Assembly (NCBI RefSeq): GCF_022965805.1
Contig: NC_133101.1
Span: forward strand, 17,951,054-18,015,053
Length of the DNA stretch: 64,000 nt
DNA from: Primulina eburnea
Lineage: Eukaryota; Streptophyta; Magnoliopsida; Lamiales; Gesneriaceae
Reading direction: 5' to 3'
Below the pieces are notes generated by a model. The model was not told where the DNA came from. It was given only the letters and a program-made list of their open reading frames with translations, and ran no database searches. Position numbers and translations under genes: made by a program. Below, piece by piece: positions 32,791-45,486 of this stretch. Each line of letters starts with the position of its first letter. Positions within the stretch are counted from its first letter, which is position 1.

Positions 32791-34664
32791 GGCTCCATCT
32801 GGGGCCTTTTATCTCACGATATCCCCAATCATATGTTTTATATTACAGTCAATTCACATCCTTCAAAACATTTTTTCTTTTCTTTTATTTATAAAATATC
32901 GTATCCTTGAAAAATCGTAAAATATCCTTTTTTCGGGAAAAATCGTACAACCTTTGCATATATCATAAAAATATCATATTTTCATCATAAAATTTTTATA
33001 AAAATCATTTATCATGTATTATGATTCTTCGGGACACTGTCAGACTTTTCGAACTACTCGGGACGTAGAATGACCATTTTACTCCTGGACCTCGAACTTC
33101 CCAATTTTAATATTTTCTTAATTTTCTTGACTCGAACCTATCCCTAACCATCATATAAGCTTAAATTTGACTTCTAATATTTTTCTTTAACTCGAGCTTT
33201 TCGATTTAATGACTTAATAATTAAACCGTGAAGTGTTTTTAAAACCCGAATAATTTCAAAACTTAATATTTTCATCCCAAATATTAAACTTAGACTTTTC
33301 ACCCCTAAAATATCCCCGTGAACCACGAATCAACCCCGCCATAACCGAACCCATTCTCTCCCTCGAACCCTTCGGCCACTCCATGACCCGACCCACCGCG
33401 GGACCAGACCCTAACCACGGCGCACCAGACCCTAGCCTACCCTTTCTGGACCATCACAGACCCCTGAACCACGCTTAGTTGTGCGCCGAAGTCCTCTTCT
33501 TCCTCAGCCACGCACATCTCTCTTGATTCTACCCCGGTTCGCGGCTTCCATCAGCGGCCACCCTTCCAGCCCCTCAAGGACTCTTCCTAGCCTCTTCCCT
33601 AAGCCGCGCACAGGGCCCTAGCCGAGCCCTGGTGCGGTTTCTCCATAGCCGTCCCATGACCACAAGGAAACTCATGAAGAAACCCTAGGTTCAACTACCT
33701 AACCATGAACGGCCCTTGCGCTACTGTCCAGCCCTCGTTCCCCCTGTAAACGACTCCTTTTCCAATATTTTAATTTCCCCTAACGACAGCGTGTCCTTTA
33801 GAAATCATAACACGTCTCCAACGAGCATAAAAACGTCAAAAACTTTGTAAAATAATCCTTTAAACGTTAAATATTTGAACTACAAATTTTTCATGCTTAA
33901 AAACATAAATCACACGTATTATGATTCGAATGGTGCAAAAGAGAAAGTTTAGAAACGTGACATTGCGTTTAGAACGCTCAAATATTTGATTGTTGGCACG
34001 GGTTGAAAAAAAGAACGAACGTGCGACGAACAACCTTGGATTTTGATCTCAAATTTTCGAAAATTTAGTGTGTGTGTGTGTGTGTGTGTTTGTGTTTGTG
34101 TGTGTATTTTTCGGTCACTAGAAGTCTTTAGAACCCTAGGTTTTGATTTATAAATTTCGAAAATAGTGTTTTAAAAGTTTAGGTTTCTAGGTTTTTTGTT
34201 TGGAAACAATTAGGCCTATCAATCTTAGGTAAATTAAGCTCATTAACGTCCAATTAATTATAAAATAAAAGTTTACAAAAATCATTTTAAAAAATAATAA
34301 CTTTCGGGCCTTTATAAGTTCTTCGTTTGACTAAAACCGGCTTCTCGTATAAAATAGCGCTCGATTCATAAAATAATTTGGACTCCAGCAATTTTAGAAA
34401 ACTTTCATCCTATTTAATAATTTTATCGAGCCTTAAAAATATTTAGAGAAAAATATTTTCATCTTGGTTGTCCCGGGTCTCTTTTCCCCGACCTAGTATC
34501 GAATATCCGGACAAAATCCTTAATTTTATGAAATCATGCAATTTAGACATTTAATCATATAAAATATATAATTTAAGCATTTAAAATCAACTAAATAAAA
34601 TAAATAAGTAATTTAAATAATTTATATGCATGCGGTTTACGTGTAATGATTTTTTGACGTTACA
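32791..34664 (-). repeat. Older minus-strand LTR remnant interrupted by element A
   Basis: The right edge reads GACGTTACA, so on the minus strand the LTR would begin TGTAACGTCA. The internal organisation (an ACTxTCAGACTTTTC...GACCATTTTACTCCTGGAC block near 33047-33100, then a GC-rich block at 33340-33700) parallels the LTRs of element C, which carry AAAACGGTCTTTTTACACC in the same context. The LTR 3' end is missing because element A begins at 32790. No coding sequence is visible. A (TG)n run is at 34068-34105. Confidence 0.6.
34068..34105. repeat. (TG)n microsatellite
   Basis: About 38 bases of TG repeats with two TTT interruptions. Confidence 0.9.
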
Positions 34665-34814
34665 AAAAACTTGTGATAAAACACTTGTATACACAAGATC
34701 TTACACTAAGAATAGTGATATATTTCTTCATTCACAGCTTCACTCACCACTAGTTTGGATATCACACCAAATTTTTCCCAATTTTCTCAATATCACATTT
34801 AATATTTAGATATA

Positions 34815-34996
34815 GGCAAAAACTTGTGTGAGACGGTCTCACGGATCTTATTTGTGAGACGGATCTTTTATTTGGGTCACCCATGAAAAAGTATCACTTT
34901 TTGTGCTAAGAGTATTACTTTTTATTGTGAATATGGGTAGGGTTGACCCATCTCACAGATTATGATCCGTGAGACGGTCTCACATGAGACTCACTC
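34815..34996 (+). mobile_element. Mutator-like MITE, copy 1
   Basis: A 182-base insertion flanked by the exact 9-base duplication TTAGATATA (34806-34814 and 34997-35005). The ends carry GTGAGACGGTCTCAC near both termini in inverted orientation followed by GGATC, so each terminus is itself a near-palindrome. A 9-base duplication is typical of Mutator-type elements. A second copy in reverse orientation is at 49831-50011. Confidence 0.82.
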
Positions 34997-36229
34997 TTAG
35001 ATATAATTTCATGTACTTATTAATGATTTCGAATTTTAACTTTTTTTCCACTTTTTCTCAACTAGATCCATCATCCTTTATACAACAAATTTTAACTAAA
35101 TCAAGTATTCAAAATTTTTTATTTTTAAAAAATAAAAACTATTTAAAAATATATTGTGCATATGCATATAATGTTCATATATTAAATATGAGCCTTTTTT
35201 TTTTTTTTTGCATTATACTTCCTTTGTACTTTATGTATTTGAAATTTATCTTTCTTACATAGTTACATGTTATTATTTATAAAACTTGATAAGGGAATAA
35301 ATATCAAATATATGAAAATATAAGATATGTGAATGTAAAAATCTTATATAATATTTTACACAGGCAACGATCATGCACTTATGCTAGTGATTAATAAAAT
35401 TTTGGAAAATCAAAATTTTATACATCCTATTAATTATTTCTTATTTTTATAAGAAAAAGAAGAGAAAAATACATATAATCCTAATAAAAACTATGAATAT
35501 ATTAAATTTAAAGATTAAAAAAATATTTTTGTTATATTTTACTTGAATGTGATAAAAAAAAATTATGAGAAAATTTTAAAATATTAATTTTAAAGTTGTT
35601 GATGCAAAGCTTTGCATTGGAGTTTTAAAAAGTAAATCAAAATTTTATAACAGAAGGTTGTGTTCACTTATCCCGCGATATGTTAAATAGATAAGTTGAA
35701 GCGTTATTAATTTTTTTCACATTTTATTGCATAGTAGATGAATGTCTGTGACTGACTTATTTTTAATTAAATTTATATTTGTTTTTTTATTAAAAAAATT
35801 AAGGCTTGAAACTAGAGTCATTACTTGATTATAATTAGAACCCGAACCTGAACGAACCATCCATTCCGAAATTATCAGCCCATAACCGGATTGGGCCGGT
35901 CGGGTTAATGATGTGATTGGATCAAATTTTTACCAGGATTGTCGCCATTAAGGTGTTGGGCTTGGTTTCTATGAAAAATAATGGCCCAAATGAATAAGTT
36001 GATTCAAACTCCCTTTTCTTTTAGTTGTGTGAAATTATATCAAAATATAAGAAATATATTAAATATCGAGTGAACCATCTTATTATGCACATGTACGAGT
36101 ACAATCACAATCGCTGTTACGAGGAGAGTGCCTTTTATATAATTCGAATGTGTCTTTCTTTGTCGAGATTGGGTTAGTGTTCCGCGTGTTTATCAAACAT
36201 AGATCTTGAATCAAGTGGACCTCAATACC

Positions 36230-36409
36230 CAGTTGGCTCCGCCAGGGCTAGAATTTTAATCTTTAGAATTTTTTATTATTTTAAATTGATATACCCGAAC
36301 TAATATCATATTATTTTAAAATTATACAAAATTTACCTATAAATTTTTTCGAAAAAATTGGACCACCCGGGCTAAAGACCGAGTACAAGCCCATGTACCT
36401 CCGCCCCTG
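36230..36409. mobile_element. hAT-like MITE
   Basis: A 180-base insertion flanked by the exact 8-base duplication TCAATACC (36222-36229 and 36410-36417). It begins CAGTTGGCTCCG and ends CCGCCCCTG, giving short imperfect CAG...CTG inverted ends, as expected for hAT-type non-autonomous elements. Confidence 0.65.
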
Positions 36410-36487
36410 TCAATACCGGTGGACTCCTCTCGGAGAACCAATGCTCTAACTTCATCTTCGCCTATCAGAGAGTGTTTCTTCCGATGC

Positions 36488-36490
<3 letters not shown>

Positions 36491-36544
<54 letters not shown>
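36491..36544. repeat. (AT)27 microsatellite
   Basis: 54 bases of uninterrupted AT repeats. Confidence 0.97.
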
Positions 36545-36546
<2 letters not shown>

Positions 36547-37005
36547 AAAAAAAAAACCCTAATATCTACTTATTATTTGAGTATTGTGTGTACATTTGAT
36601 ATCTATCATCAATTTAGTTGCTGTGTTTTGTTTAAATTGAAAGGTATCGTCCACACACATGCCTTTAATTATGAACGTGACATAAGTACAGTCCTTGTTT
36701 GGCTCCCTTATTATTAACCAAGTCCTGCCCTCTCAATCTTTTTTTCATTTATTAATCCAATATCATAAAAGCTTTTGTGACATTAGTCAATTTGAAACTA
36801 AATCTGTTGAAAACATAAACTATATTAAAATTTTTGCATTGATTATATCAATCAATTTAATTATAAACAGTATAAATAAATTTAAAATACTAATGATTGC
36901 AATGTTCAGTATCGCTCATAAGGTAAATTATTCATAAATACATTTTGTTATTTTAAATAATTTCATGCCCAAATTACTTACTAAAAAGAAATACAATATT
37001 TAATT

Positions 37006-40000
37006 TGTAAGGTCCAAAATTAAGATGACGTAACCCAACTGCATGCGAATCTAGAAAATAATAGAAAATAAGTAATAATTGATTTTAAGTGCTAATTAAT
37101 AATGTGACATACTTGTTTATATGCTAAATGAGATTCTATTATCATCATACATAAAATTGTATTTTTTTTAGGAATATTCAAGTGACGATCGAGGAACGGG
37201 GACCAAGGGCTGAAAAATGTAAAATATTTTTAGTAAATGATTATTTTTAATTATTTAAAATATGGTCGATGCTTTTTAGTATTTTTGAAAATAAGAGATT
37301 TTGAGGTGATTTTATACGCCGGAACGTAAATTTTTTCGGTGTTGGTCTTTCAACTAAAATACGAACTTTTTGACAACCCGGGTAATAAATTCACATATGT
37401 AATAAAAGAAAAACTTTGTTATTATTTTATTTAAATCTTAATTTAACTAATGAGCCTAATTAGATGGCTTAATAGGCCTAATAAGCCTTGTAGGTGTTTA
37501 ACTAATATTTAAAGTATAAAAAAAAGTCACAAAACCCCACCCTATTCTAGATTCATCAAACCATCGGCCACCTATTTTCTTTTTCTGAAAACTCTCCACC
37601 CCTCTCTCAATCACACGGCAACACAGTTACACATACACGGCACTTTGAAAAAGTTTGGTAAGGGTTTTCGAAGGTAGCAAGCTAGTAGAAGCCAAAGTCG
37701 TCAACGATTATTCGAGCGTATAATACGCAAAGGCACGCCTTAATCTTCCTTTTCTCATCCATCATGTCATAATATGTTTTTTTTTTAAGTTTTGTTATGA
37801 AGCATGAAAAAATTGAAAGTTGCTGCATTTGTTTCTCTTTTTTTATGACTTATGCATCTCTTATTGCATGCCATGATACACGTTTTTGTTATACCAAGGG
37901 GCTGCCATGATGTCTAGGCATGGATAAGTAAGGATTACACATGTTTAGGAGTCCCACACACCACACAAAAATCGCCTAAAACAAAGAAAGAAAAAGAAAC
38001 AAGAACATGCAAGAACCGTAAACTGCTGTCCAGAACATGGGGTTCGATTTTTGCTGTGCAAGGGCTAGGGCTTGGTTGGTTCGTTCCAGAGACTAGCCAA
38101 GGTCATGAGTGAGTCATGGAGGGAGTCCTAGTCGGGCTAGGACTCGCGCTAAGGGCCGGGAAAGAGTCCTAGCCAAGCTAGGACTCTATCCGAGGAAAAA
38201 CAGCCCACAGCTGTGCTGTCTTCGCGCGACTGCAGGGGTTCAGGGGCTCGTTGCGGGGGCACAGTCTGAGCGAGGGTGGTTCACTAGAGTCCTTAGAAGG
38301 TGCACAATGTGTTGGTTCAAGGGTTGGGGTGTCGGTTTAGGTTCTAGACACCAAAACATAAAGTCCTACCACACTAGGGAGTCTCGCGACCAGCTTGGGG
38401 TATTTTGGGAGGGCTTCGTTTTGGGCTTTAGGTTGGTTGTCTTGGTGAACCTAGGGTCCAGTAGGCTAATTTGGGACGTTGGTCAAGTTTTGGACCAACA
38501 TGGTTTCGGGGTAACTCGTGAAAATCGGAAGTTGGCTCGGGGTCGAAGTTTAGGTGTCAAATAGGTTTTTTAAAAGAAGAAAAATTGGAAAACGGCTCAC
38601 GGGGTCAACTTTGGTCCATAAGGGCTAAAATAATATAAATTTAGAATTTAGGAATTTTATATTAAAGTTTGGGATTTTTCGGGATTAAAACATCGTTAAA
38701 ACAATTAATTAAAGATAAATGAAAAAGTCTTATATTTAAGCTAAATAAAATTATGGAAAAATTCGTGTAAGCTTTAATAATTATTTGGGACATGTTAGAG
38801 TCATGAAATCTATAAGAAAGTCAAAATCGTAAAATGTCGAGTCCAGGGGTAAAACGGTCTTTTTACACCGGGAAATTAGTAAAGGTCATAGCAGTGCCCT
38901 AAATGCTGTTTTTATGTTAATATGATTATTTTTAAATGTTTATGAAATATTCATGATTTAATTATGAATTTTAAATGTTTAAGGGATTTTTATGATTTAA
39001 GAAGACATTTAAAATACATGTTGCATGCTTGGTTTCAAAAATGGAAAATGTAAATATTATTCATGATTTTTCTAAGTGATGTGAACGAAAAATGTTGAAG
39101 GATGTGAAGTTATTGTGACTAATTCGTTAATGATGGCGACGCCGTGAGGGTTATGGTCCCAGTGGGAGCCCGACAAGTGTGTTTCCATCGTTACGAAAAT
39201 GTGGTAACGGTTAAGTGGTAACGGTTTTGTGGTAACGAAAGAATGAGAATATCGTGAGGGGAAAAGGCCCCAGAGGGAGCCCATTTATGGGAAAAGGCCT
39301 CAGAGGGAGCCCCGACGATCGTATTTCTATTCGATAATGATAGGCCAAGGCTCTGTTGACCGGTGAGAGTGTCGCTGATGTCTCCGCCGCCTAGTACTGC
39401 GGTTTCATGTAGATGGATCCATCGATTTTCATGTCATGTCATGTTGAGAAAAGTCACAATTAACGATATGAATTCAATAAAGGAAAAGGAAAAGGAAAAT
39501 GTTTACGATCATGTTAAAATGTTTTATGTCATGATAAGGAAAAAGATCAAGGTTATTTATGCATGTTATGAAAATTTATTTTTACTTACAAGTATTTTCA
39601 ATATTACATGTGGTTTTATATATATTATTTGGTATAAAGATGACGGTGTGTTGAGTCTTTAGAGTCACTAGGTGTGATGGATGCAGGTGAGTTTGATGGA
39701 GGTCTTGATGGATGATTCTACTAGACTGTCGGTGCACACAACCCGAGGACCAACGCTACTATTTTCCGCATTACGTTTTATGATTACTGATTTAAGTTAT
39801 AGATTTTTAAGACTATTTATTTATGCTTTTGAGAGATTTTTGAGATGTTTAGTATGTGCTTTACTTTTCAATATATTGCTTTTTAGGTTTTGTAAAATAG
39901 TAGACGATTTTATTTTCAAGACTATTTCACTTGATTTTTAGAATGCTAGTGGTTGATGTTTCATTTTAATATGCAAAATATTTGATAAAAATATTTATAA

Positions 40001-40075
40001 GAGATGGCCGAAAATTAGAGGAAAAAAAATATATTTTCTAGTACTTTTAAAGCAATAAATAGGGCAGACGTTTCA
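37006..40075 (+). repeat. 5' LTR of element C
   Basis: It runs from TGTAAGGTCC to GACGTTTCA. It contains two hairpin-forming inverted repeats of GAGTCCTAG/CTAGGACTC (38123-38145 and 38164-38186), three tandem TGGTAACGGTT-like units (about 39200-39236), duplicated GAGGGAGCCC units (39245-39312), and the near-palindrome TGAGTCTTTAGAGTCA (39652-39667). Open frames at 38109-38564, 39363-39662 and 39681-39941 have counterparts, intact or disrupted, in the other LTR and are not supported as genes. Confidence 0.92.
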
Positions 40076-40077
40076 GT

Positions 40078-40094
40078 TGGTATCAGAGCAAAGG
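40078..40094 (+). other. tRNA-iMet primer binding site of element C
   Basis: TGGTATCAGAGCAAAGG lies two bases after the LTR and is complementary to initiator tRNA-Met at its first 12 bases. Confidence 0.9.
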
Positions 40095-40363
40095 TCCGGT
40101 AAAGGGTTGTGCCACCATCAGCGCCGGGAAGATCAGTCGTCAAGCCTAAAAGTTGTAAGTTTTACATGCTTTATGTGATTCAGTATGTTATTACTTGCAT
40201 GACGTTATGAATATCATGATTATGCTACATGTTTATTAGCTTTTCAAGTATTTTTGCTTTGCATGCTTAAATTGCTAATTAAGTTAGGATTTGTCACATG
40301 ATTAAAGAACTTAGATTTAAATGCATGTTAGTTACGTTAGAATTTGGAAAACATTCAGATATA

Positions 40364-41498
40364 ATGCCTCCTAGACGTGCACCCGTTCATGAAAATCAAG
40401 CCAAAAACAGTGTTAATCGTCGAGGGAACAGTCAAGGAAATGCATCACCACCACCACCCCCTCCTCCAGGGGATCCTGCTACTCGTGCATTAGAAGGTAT
40501 GGCTCGTCTCTTCGAGCAACAGTTACAGCAGCAACAGTTACAGCAGCAGCAGCTACAGCGGCTGCAGTTACAGCAGATGCAGCAGCAGCATCTAGAGCAG
40601 CCACCTAGGCCACCGCGCGACGTTTATAATCAGTTCCGGAGGCTAGGGCCGAAGGAATTTTCTGGCACTACCGATCCTTTTGCTGCAGAGGGTTGGATTC
40701 GTTCACTTGAGGTACATTTTCGCTATCTTGATATGGGAGATGCGGACCGAGTGAGATGTACCACTTATCTGTTTAGAGATGACACTTCTTTATGATGGGA
40801 AGGAGCCGAGCATGGTGTTGACCTTGCCACACTCACTTGGGCACAGTTCAAGACGAAGTTCTATGAGAAATATTTCACTCCGGATGCTAGGAGCCGAATA
40901 AAGAGGGAATTTATGGCTCTTCGCCAGGGAGATGCCACTGTTGCTGAATTTGTGAAGAAGTTTGATACGGGTTGTCATTTTGTGCCCCTTATTGCCAGGG
41001 ATGCGGAAGAAAAGCTGAGACACTTTATGGATGGCCTACGACCTACCATTCGGGATAAGGTAATGATGATGCGCCCCGGGGATTATGCTACAGAAGTTAC
41101 CTTTGCATATCAGGCTGAACAATCTTTGAAGGACATTGACTTCGAGTTACAGCGTAAGAGGCAACAATATCAGAATAATAATCAACCCAACAAGAATCCA
41201 TATACGGGTCCTCCTAGACCTCAAGGGCCTCAAAAGCCTCAAGGTCAAGTCAAGAAGCCAGCGCCACCAAAGCCACAGAATTCGGGAGCGCCAAAGCCTG
41301 CTGAGAGGCAACCATGCAAACAGTGCAACCGTACACACCTTGGCAAATGTGAATGGGGATCATATAAATGTTTCTACTGCAAGGAGGATGGTCACAAAGC
41401 TATTGATTGTCCAAAAAGGAAAGTAGCTACTACGGCCCGAGCTTATGTTATGAATGCCGAGAAAGCTGAGGTAGAGGCAGACACTACACTCATCACGG
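40364..41498 (+). pseudogene. Element C gag (one stop)
   Basis: It starts with MPPRRAPVHENQ. A Pro run and a Gln-rich stretch encoded by CAG repeats (about 40517-40600) precede LGPKEFSGTTDPFAAEGWIRSL. A TGA at 40793-40795 replaces the Trp of the expected LWWEGA motif, consistent with a G-to-A change. The same frame then continues through RQGDATVAEFVKKFDTGCHFVPLI to two zinc-binding motifs, CKQCNRTHLGKC and CFYCKEDGHKAIDC. The last codons before the putative intron are T-L-I-T. This would be the particle shell protein. Confidence 0.9.
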
Positions 41499-42070
41499 GT
41501 AACCTAGTCATTTAACATTTTTATATTGCTTATTATTGCATGAAATGTTAAATTGGTTATTAGAATTGTTTCGGGATCAAGATTTAACCTAGCGAAATTA
41601 GGTTGCATGTTCTACCTAGTTGGACTTAAGTGATGATTTTAGAAGCCGTAGAAAATGATTTGGATTTTGTGCCTTATTTTATGTGAAGGATGAAATGATT
41701 CCAAATAAAAAGTTTTAGGGCCAAAATTAAAGAAAATCATAATTAAGGGGGATTTCGAATTTTGGGGGTATTGTGGAATTTCGAAAAAAGTTAAAGGGAC
41801 TTTAATGAAATAATTTGAAAGTAAGGGACCCAAGTGAAATTTTTGAAATCTTAAGGGCTAAATCAGAATTTTGAAAAATATAAGGACTTAAGTGCAATAA
41901 TTAAAAAAAATTTGGGTCAATATTGCAAATTTCAAAAGTTGAGGGACTAAAGTGCAATTTTTCCAATAAATGTTTAAGTTCAACACAAAATCTTCATATA
42001 ACTTTGGGAATTAATGATAGTAAATCCTTAAGCTTAAACACGAAAAGATTTAAAGACATCTTCACTGTAG
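41499..42070 (+). other. Putative gag/protease intron in element C
   Basis: The Gag frame reaches ATCACGG|GTAACCTAG, and 572 bases later TTCACTGTAG|GGAGGATCATC opens the protease frame. Removing 41499-42070 joins the frames exactly (phase 1) to read [20 protein letters not shown], as expected from unsplit relatives. The interval is AT-rich, full of stops and holds degenerate repeats of GGGACTTAAGTGCAA type. It may be an intron or an insertion that can be spliced out. Confidence 0.6.
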
Positions 42071-45000
42071 GGAGGATCATCATTCTAGGTGTAGCTACCT
42101 ATGCATGGCTAGATTCAGGAGCTACACATTCTTTCATATCAGAAACCTTCATCCAAAGACTGAAAATTACTCCTCAAGATATGGGTTTGGGTTTCAAAGT
42201 TACTATTCCTTCCAGGGATCAAATGCTCACGTCTAAGATAGTCAAGAATCTGGAGCTTTGTTTATTCAAGGATGTTGTACGGGCAGATCTTATTGTACTT
42301 CATATGCCCGAATTTGATATTATACTTGGAATGGATTGGTTATCAGCGAATGGAGCTTCGATTGATTTTCGTCAGCGATCATTATCTATTAGGCCACCTA
42401 GTGGTAAAACTTTTGTCTTCGAGGCGGCGAGAAGCAAGCAAATGCCGCACATTATCTCCTGTCTATGTGCGAGGAAGCTTATTAAACGTGGGTGTCAAGC
42501 TTATCTAGCATGTGTCACCACTGCTCATGAGTCTATCAGTCAGAAGTTAGAAGATGTTGACATTGTGAGAGAATTTCCTTGCGTCTTTCCCGAAGACGTT
42601 TCTGGCATTCCACCCGACCGTGAAGTGGAATTTTCTATAGATCTAATGCCGGGCACTGTTCCTATATCAAAAGCACCTTATCGTCTAGCACCCGCAAAAA
42701 TGAAAGAATTGAAAGATCAAATTCAAGAACTGCTAGACAAGGGTTTCATTCGCCCTAGTTACTCTCCATGGGACGCTCCGGTATTATTTGTGAAAAAGAA
42801 AGATGGTAGCATGCGTCTTTGCATCGATTATCGGGAGCTTAATTGGGTTACCATCAAGAATAAGTACCCACTGCCAAGAATTTAAGATTTGTTTGATCAG
42901 TTGCAAGGAGCATCGATATTTTCTAAGATCGATATGCAATCTTGATACCATCAATTGAAAGTTAAGGAGTCTGATGTTCACAAGACGGCATTTTACACGA
43001 GATATGGGCACTATGAGTTTATGGTCATGCCATTCGGGTTGACCAATTCGCCAGTGATCTTCATGGATCTCATGAATCGCGTATTTCAGCCGTATTTGGA
43101 TCAGTTTATTATTGTCTTCATTGATGACATATTGATCTATTCCAAGAGCAGGGAGGAGCATAGCCGTCATTTGAGGTCTGCACTTCAAGTACTGCAAGAC
43201 AGAAAGCTTTATGCAAAATTCAGTAAGTGCGAGTTTTGGCATGATAGAGTAGCATTCTTAGGCCACATCATTTCCAGTAGTGGAGTGGAAGTTGATCCAA
43301 GTAAAGTGGAAGCAGTGAAAGAGTGGCCAGTACCAAAAACGTCACCGAGATTCGCAGTTTCTTGGGACTAGTGGGCTATTATTGCAAGTTCATTAAGGGG
43401 TTCTCATCTATAGCGGTACCCATGACCGCTTTGACAAAGAAAAATGCAAAATTTATTTGGGGACCCGAGTGCCAAGAAAGTTTTGACAAGTTGAAGCAAG
43501 CCTTGATATCAGCACTAGTGTTATCTATGCCATCAGGGCAAGGGGAGTATGTTCTTTATACCGACGCTTATAAACTTGGTTTGGGCGCAATTCTAATGCA
43601 AAAAGACCGAGTTATCGCCTATGCGTCAAGACAGTTGAAAATTAATGAAAAAAACTACCCCACTCATGATCTTGAGCTGACAGCTGTAGTCTTTGCGCTA
43701 AAAATTTGGAGACACTACCTTTATGAGGAGAAGTGCAAAATATTCACTGATCATAAAAGCTTGAAATACTTCTTCACCCAAAAGGAGTTGAATATGAGAC
43801 AGCGCAGATGGCTTGAACTGGTAAAGGACTATGATTGTGACATTAGCTACCATCCGGGAAAAGCTAATGTAGTGGCAGATGCGTTGAGTAGAAAAACAGC
43901 AGTTATCACTCAGTTATCACTCCAAAGACCGTTGCAGTCCGAGATACAGTGGTTTGAGCTTACAGTGTATGCTAGGGGTGAGGCCCCTAATCTTGCCACA
44001 TTAACGGTCCAGCCGACTTTGAGAGATAAAATCCGAGATGGACAGTCCATTGATAAGCAGTTGCAAAAGTGGAGAGCTAGAGATGAAGCCAAGGGCCGGA
44101 ATTTATATTCAGTGGTGGATGGTTTAGTCCGTTATCGAGACCGTCTATGGGTTCCTAATGACGATTCTTTGAGAGATCTTATTATGAAGGAAGCCCATGA
44201 CACACCATATTCCATTTATCCGGGCAGTACAAAGATGTATAGAGATTAGCAGTTGTTATATTGGTGGCCAGGGATGAAGAGGGACATTTTGAGATATGTA
44301 TCCAAGTGTTTGACTTGTCAGCAAGTCAAAACAGAGCATCAAAGGCCAGTAGGAAAATTGAAGCCACTCCCTATTCCCGAGTGGAAAAGGGAAAATATCA
44401 CCATGGACTTTGTTGTGGGATTGCCTAAGACTGTTAAGGGATTGAATTCCATTTGAGTGATAGTTGATCGTCTTACAAAATCAGCGCATTTTCTACCTAT
44501 TCAGACGACATTCACCATGGTTCAGTATGCAGAGTTATATATTCGGGAGATAGTTTGTCTGCATGAGATACCAGTGTCTATTGTTTCTGACAGAGACCCG
44601 CGATTTACTTCATCTTTTTGGAAGAGTCTGCATGCAGCGATGGGGACCAAGTTATTATTCAGTACAACATTCCATCCTCAAACCGATGGTCAGTCAGAAA
44701 GAGTTATTCAGATTTTGGAAGATCTACTGCGAGCATGTGTTATTGATTTCCAAGGTAGTTGGGAACCGAAGTTACCTCTAGTGGAGTTCACCTACAATAA
44801 TAGTTTCCAATCATCAATCGGGATGGCTCCTTTTTAGGCACTCTATGGAAGGAAGTGTAGATCTCCTATTCATTGGGACGAGGTTGGGGAAAGAAGAGAT
44901 ATTGGTCCAGATGTGATTGAAGAGATAGCTGAGCTTGTAGTCAAAATTTGTGATAAAATGAAGACTGCACAAAGCCGACAAAAGAGTTATGCAGACAAAA

Positions 45001-45446
45001 GGCGAAGGGACTTAGAGTTTGCAGTAGGCGATCATGTGTTTGTAAAGATAGCACCCATGAAGGATGTTATGCGCTTTGGCAAGAAGGGCAAGCTTAGTCC
45101 AAGATTTATAGGTCCGTTCGAGATTTTGGAGAGGATTGGGACACTAGATTATAAAGTGGCATTGCCACCAGCGCTTGCAGGAGTCCACAATGTGTTCCAC
45201 ATTTCAATGCTGCGGAAGTACATGTCAAATCCGTCACATTTGCTTAATTATGAACATCTTCAACTAACTCCAAATAGGACATATGAAGAAAGACCTGTCC
45301 AAATCCTAGCAAGGCAAGAAAGACGATTGCGGAATAGAGTCATTCCAATGGTCAAGGTCAAGTGGCTGAATCACTCGGAAGAGGAAGCTACTTGGGAAAC
45401 CGAGAGAGACTTGAAGAGTCGCTATCCAGATCTATTTGGTAAGTAG
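42071..45446 (+). pseudogene. Element C protease-RT-RNase H-integrase (broken)
   Basis: Protease has [15 protein letters not shown] (about 42109). RT has [18 protein letters not shown], stops at 42883-42885 (TAA) and about 42943 (TGA in the SGYHQ motif), and catalytic [10 protein letters not shown] (about 43120). A frameshift lies near 43330. RNase H has [15 protein letters not shown], and integrase has an intact CLTCQQVKTEH zinc region, Asp in MDFVVGLP, Asp in SDRDPRFTS and Glu in SERVIQILEDLL. Further stops are at about 44247 (TAG), 44454 (TGA, in place of a Trp codon) and 44835 (TAG). The tail VKVKWLNHSEEEATWE and SRYPDLFGK is the chromodomain-like region. Catalytic residues survive although the frame does not. 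Confidence 0.92.
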
Positions 45447-45467
45447 TAATTTCGAGGACGAAATTTC

Positions 45468-45486
45468 ATTTAAGGGGGGGAGGAAT
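45468..45486 (+). other. Polypurine tract of element C
   Basis: CATTTAAGGGGGGGAGGAAT-type sequence directly precedes the right LTR. Its G7 core matches the polypurine tract of element A. Confidence 0.85.

Larger units (their letters stand above)
34665..37005. other. Intergenic stretch with small transposons
   Basis: AT-rich sequence without credible genes. It holds a Mutator-like MITE (34815-34996), a hAT-like MITE (36230-36409) and an AT microsatellite (36491-36544). A perfect palindrome ATGCAAAGCTTTGCAT is at about 35602-35617. Open frames at 34969-35262, 36472-36717 and 36695-36937 overlap repeats or low-complexity sequence and show no motif. Confidence 0.7.

Noticed and set aside
38109..38564. 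151-codon frame in the element C 5' LTR
   Set aside because: The other LTR carries the same sequence with indels that break it (46608-46880 only), so it is not under coding constraint.
40078..40094. tRNA gene at the TGGTATCAGAGC motifs
   Set aside because: Only the 3' end complement is present next to an LTR; these are primer binding sites, with no cloverleaf.
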